Both the position numbers and the translations under genes were made by a program. A DNA stretch of 25,322 bases from a virus: positions 1-25,322 of the IMG/VR virus record IMGVR_UViG_3300010885_040835; one strand, given 5' to 3'. The notes beneath the pieces are model-generated. The model did not search any database, was not told the DNA's origin, and saw only the letters and a list, made by a program, of their open reading frames with translations. Shown piece after piece: positions 24,373 to 25,322 of the stretch. Position 1 is the stretch's first letter. Each line of letters begins with the position of its first letter.

Positions 24373-25278
24373 TTAGAAAAAGCTACCAGGTACAAAGTTC
24401 TTAATGCCTTGTAGAGATGTAGTAACCTGTGGGAAGGATCCGGTAGAAATGCGATTAATAATTGATGTAAGTGGAAAATATAAATTATTTTCTACAGTAT
24501 AATGAGAGTATACCCATTTTGTAGATATGGTAGTTGGAGTAGTTCCTGCAGCATAATCCACAGACCCGCCTTCTATTAAAACGGGCGCACAATTATAAAA
24601 TGTCCATATTTTTCTAGGAATCATAGATATGTTTTGAACCGTGCGAGTATATTGCAAAACAGAAACGGTTGTCTTTACATTTTTTATTGATTCTATTTTA
24701 TCTGTTGGGTTTCTGCTAACAAAACCAAAATGTGAACCAGCTATAATCCAAGGTCTAATAACAAAATCAGGAAAAGATGTGTTTGTTTCTAAAAAGTCAA
24801 TTGACAATTGTGACTGATTTTCTCTTTCCCGAGATATAAGACCGGGTAAAAATCCACGATGATTTTCTATGTTTAGATATTCGGTTGAAAATGATTCTTG
24901 AGGTAATGATACCCCTTGACTAAAAATACAGCCAGTTATTTTTTGTAATGGAAATGATAATAAAATATTTTTAGCTTTATCTACATCAAATCCTTTTCTG
25001 GAAGCATCTGTTCTTTCCAACCCTTGTATTATTTTTGTGCTAATACATGAGGGGTATTGGTTTATAAGAACAATCCATTGACTGTTAATAGGAATAGCCG
25101 TAAACCACGATTCCATTTGTGTTAAGAAATGATCCCTAGCGCTTATGAGAGGAATACCAGGAATATTAAATCCAAATAATTGAGATACTTGCGGAGCAAA
25201 TAAAGAATTTTGCCCTGTTTTGATACCCGCAAAATTTTGCGCTATAGATGAAAAGGCACTAGTAATTGGGTTGTTCAT
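24373..25278 (-). CDS. Tail-tube-fold protein, gp54/gp48-like baseplate tube initiator
   Basis: This 301-residue protein contains GCIFSQGVSLPQESFSTEY (115-133), FLPGLISRERENQSQLSIDF (143-162) and FLETNTSFPDFVIRPWIIAG (162-181). This series of strands with a vIRPW motif is seen in T4-like phage tail-tube-related proteins. At 301 residues it is nearer gp54 (320 in T4) than the main tube protein gp19 (163). gp54 caps the baseplate hub and starts tube growth. It is the first gene of the visible minus-strand tail operon, preceded by a TAAGTA element and two palindromes. It could alternatively be a minor tube paralogue. Confidence 0.55.
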   Translation of the reverse strand: MNNPITSAFSSIAQNFAGIKTGQNSLFAPQVSQLFGFNIPGIPLISARDHFLTQMESWFTAIPINSQWIVLINQYPSCISTKIIQGLERTDASRKGFDVDKAKNILLSFPLQKITGCIFSQGVSLPQESFSTEYLNIENHRGFLPGLISRERENQSQLSIDFLETNTSFPDFVIRPWIIAGSHFGFVSRNPTDKIESIKNVKTTVSVLQYTRTVQNISMIPRKIWTFYNCAPVLIEGGSVDYAAGTTPTTISTKWVYSHYTVENNLYFPLTSIINRISTGSFPQVTTSLQGIKNFVPGSFF

Positions 25279-25280
25279 TA

Positions 25281-25310
25281 ATAATACTTAACCCTTAGGG
25301 TTAATGTCAA
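25281..25310 (-). promoter_or_regulatory. Promoter candidate before the first tail gene
   Basis: Two readings overlap. On the minus strand TAAGTA (25290-25285) ends 6 nt before the ATG, matching the late-element spacing seen elsewhere. TTGACA (25310-25305), an 18-nt spacer and TATTAT (25286-25281) would make a strong sigma70-like match, but its start point would fall inside the coding sequence. The spacer is filled by a palindrome, which suggests regulation by a DNA-binding protein. Confidence 0.4.
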
Positions 25311-25322
25311 CCCTTAGGGTTA
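25288..25322. repeat. Two tandem palindromes, 19-bp period
   Basis: Arms TTAACCCT and AGGGTTAA around a single central base (25288-25304) are followed by a second, nearly identical palindrome (25309-25322), 19 bp apart, running to the window edge. The spacing is about two helical turns, as for adjacent dimeric repressor or activator sites. The one-base centre makes an RNA terminator unlikely. More copies may lie beyond the edge. Confidence 0.8.

Noticed and set aside
25288-25322. Telomere-like TTAGGG/CCCTAA sequence
   Set aside because: The units are arranged as palindromes with 19-bp period, not as head-to-tail hexamers, and the surroundings are plainly phage genes.
1-25322. Stop-codon reassignment, as found in some large phages
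   Set aside because: TAA, TGA (for example 1645-1647, 1848-1850, 18927-18929) and TAG (13758-13760) all end genes at positions supported by overlapping starts, so the standard code fits.

Overview
This AT-rich window (roughly one third G+C by eye) is almost entirely coding. It is part of the tail and baseplate module of a contractile-tailed (myovirus) phage whose baseplate is T4-like. The recognisable proteins are relatives of T4 gp25 and gp6, a gp53-like wedge protein, a gp27/gpD-like hub, two gp26/gp51-like hub assembly proteins, a tape measure protein, and two tail-tube-fold baseplate proteins of the gp48/gp54 kind. The genes use the standard code, with TAA, TGA and TAG all serving as stops. 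Shine-Dalgarno sequences are almost absent, so a host that does not depend on them (Bacteroidota, for example) is possible. Neither host nor phage genus can be settled from the sequence. Both edges lie in repeats, so the window may be a whole contig that broke at repeats.

Layout, read in the main direction of transcription (minus strand, right to left). At 25278-18927 are the tube-cap-like protein, two gp26/51-like proteins, the tape measure, a gp48-like protein and a gp53-like protein. At 18930-15836 are the hub protein and an unidentified 510-residue protein with a Pro/Thr-rich linker. At 15295-13758 a short replication and nucleotide block (dUTPase, a 65-residue unknown, a T4 gp44-type clamp-loader ATPase) interrupts the tail genes. 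At 13069-7390 are gp25, gp6 and a 1121-residue protein with a PKD domain and a beta-propeller in the place of gp7. At 7379-1848 are a 983-residue structural protein, a predicted L-type-lectin-fold protein and a tail fibre. At 1851-1382 are a 68-residue protein with a capsid-targeting-like start and a zinc-ribbon protein. At 668-1 is a truncated Pro-rich protein with a 180-bp tandem repeat.

Three single genes lie on the plus strand (731-1396, 13118-13768, 15369-15839). Each overlaps the end of the converging minus-strand gene and each diverges from another minus-strand gene. The 15369 product may be a small terminase subunit.

The most notable signal is regulatory. Eleven genes on both strands carry TAAATA (or TAAGTA) exactly 5-7 nt before the start codon. 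Nearly all the others overlap or abut their upstream neighbour. TAAATA is the core of T4-family late promoters, and at this spacing transcription would begin on or next to the start codon, so late mRNAs may be leaderless. The dUTPase/clamp-loader block instead has a sigma70-like promoter. At the right edge, two 19-bp-spaced palindromes overlap a TTGACA/TATTAT promoter-like pair in front of the first tail gene.

No tRNA, CRISPR array, insertion sequence or integrase was seen, and no stretch over 300 bases lacks a gene.
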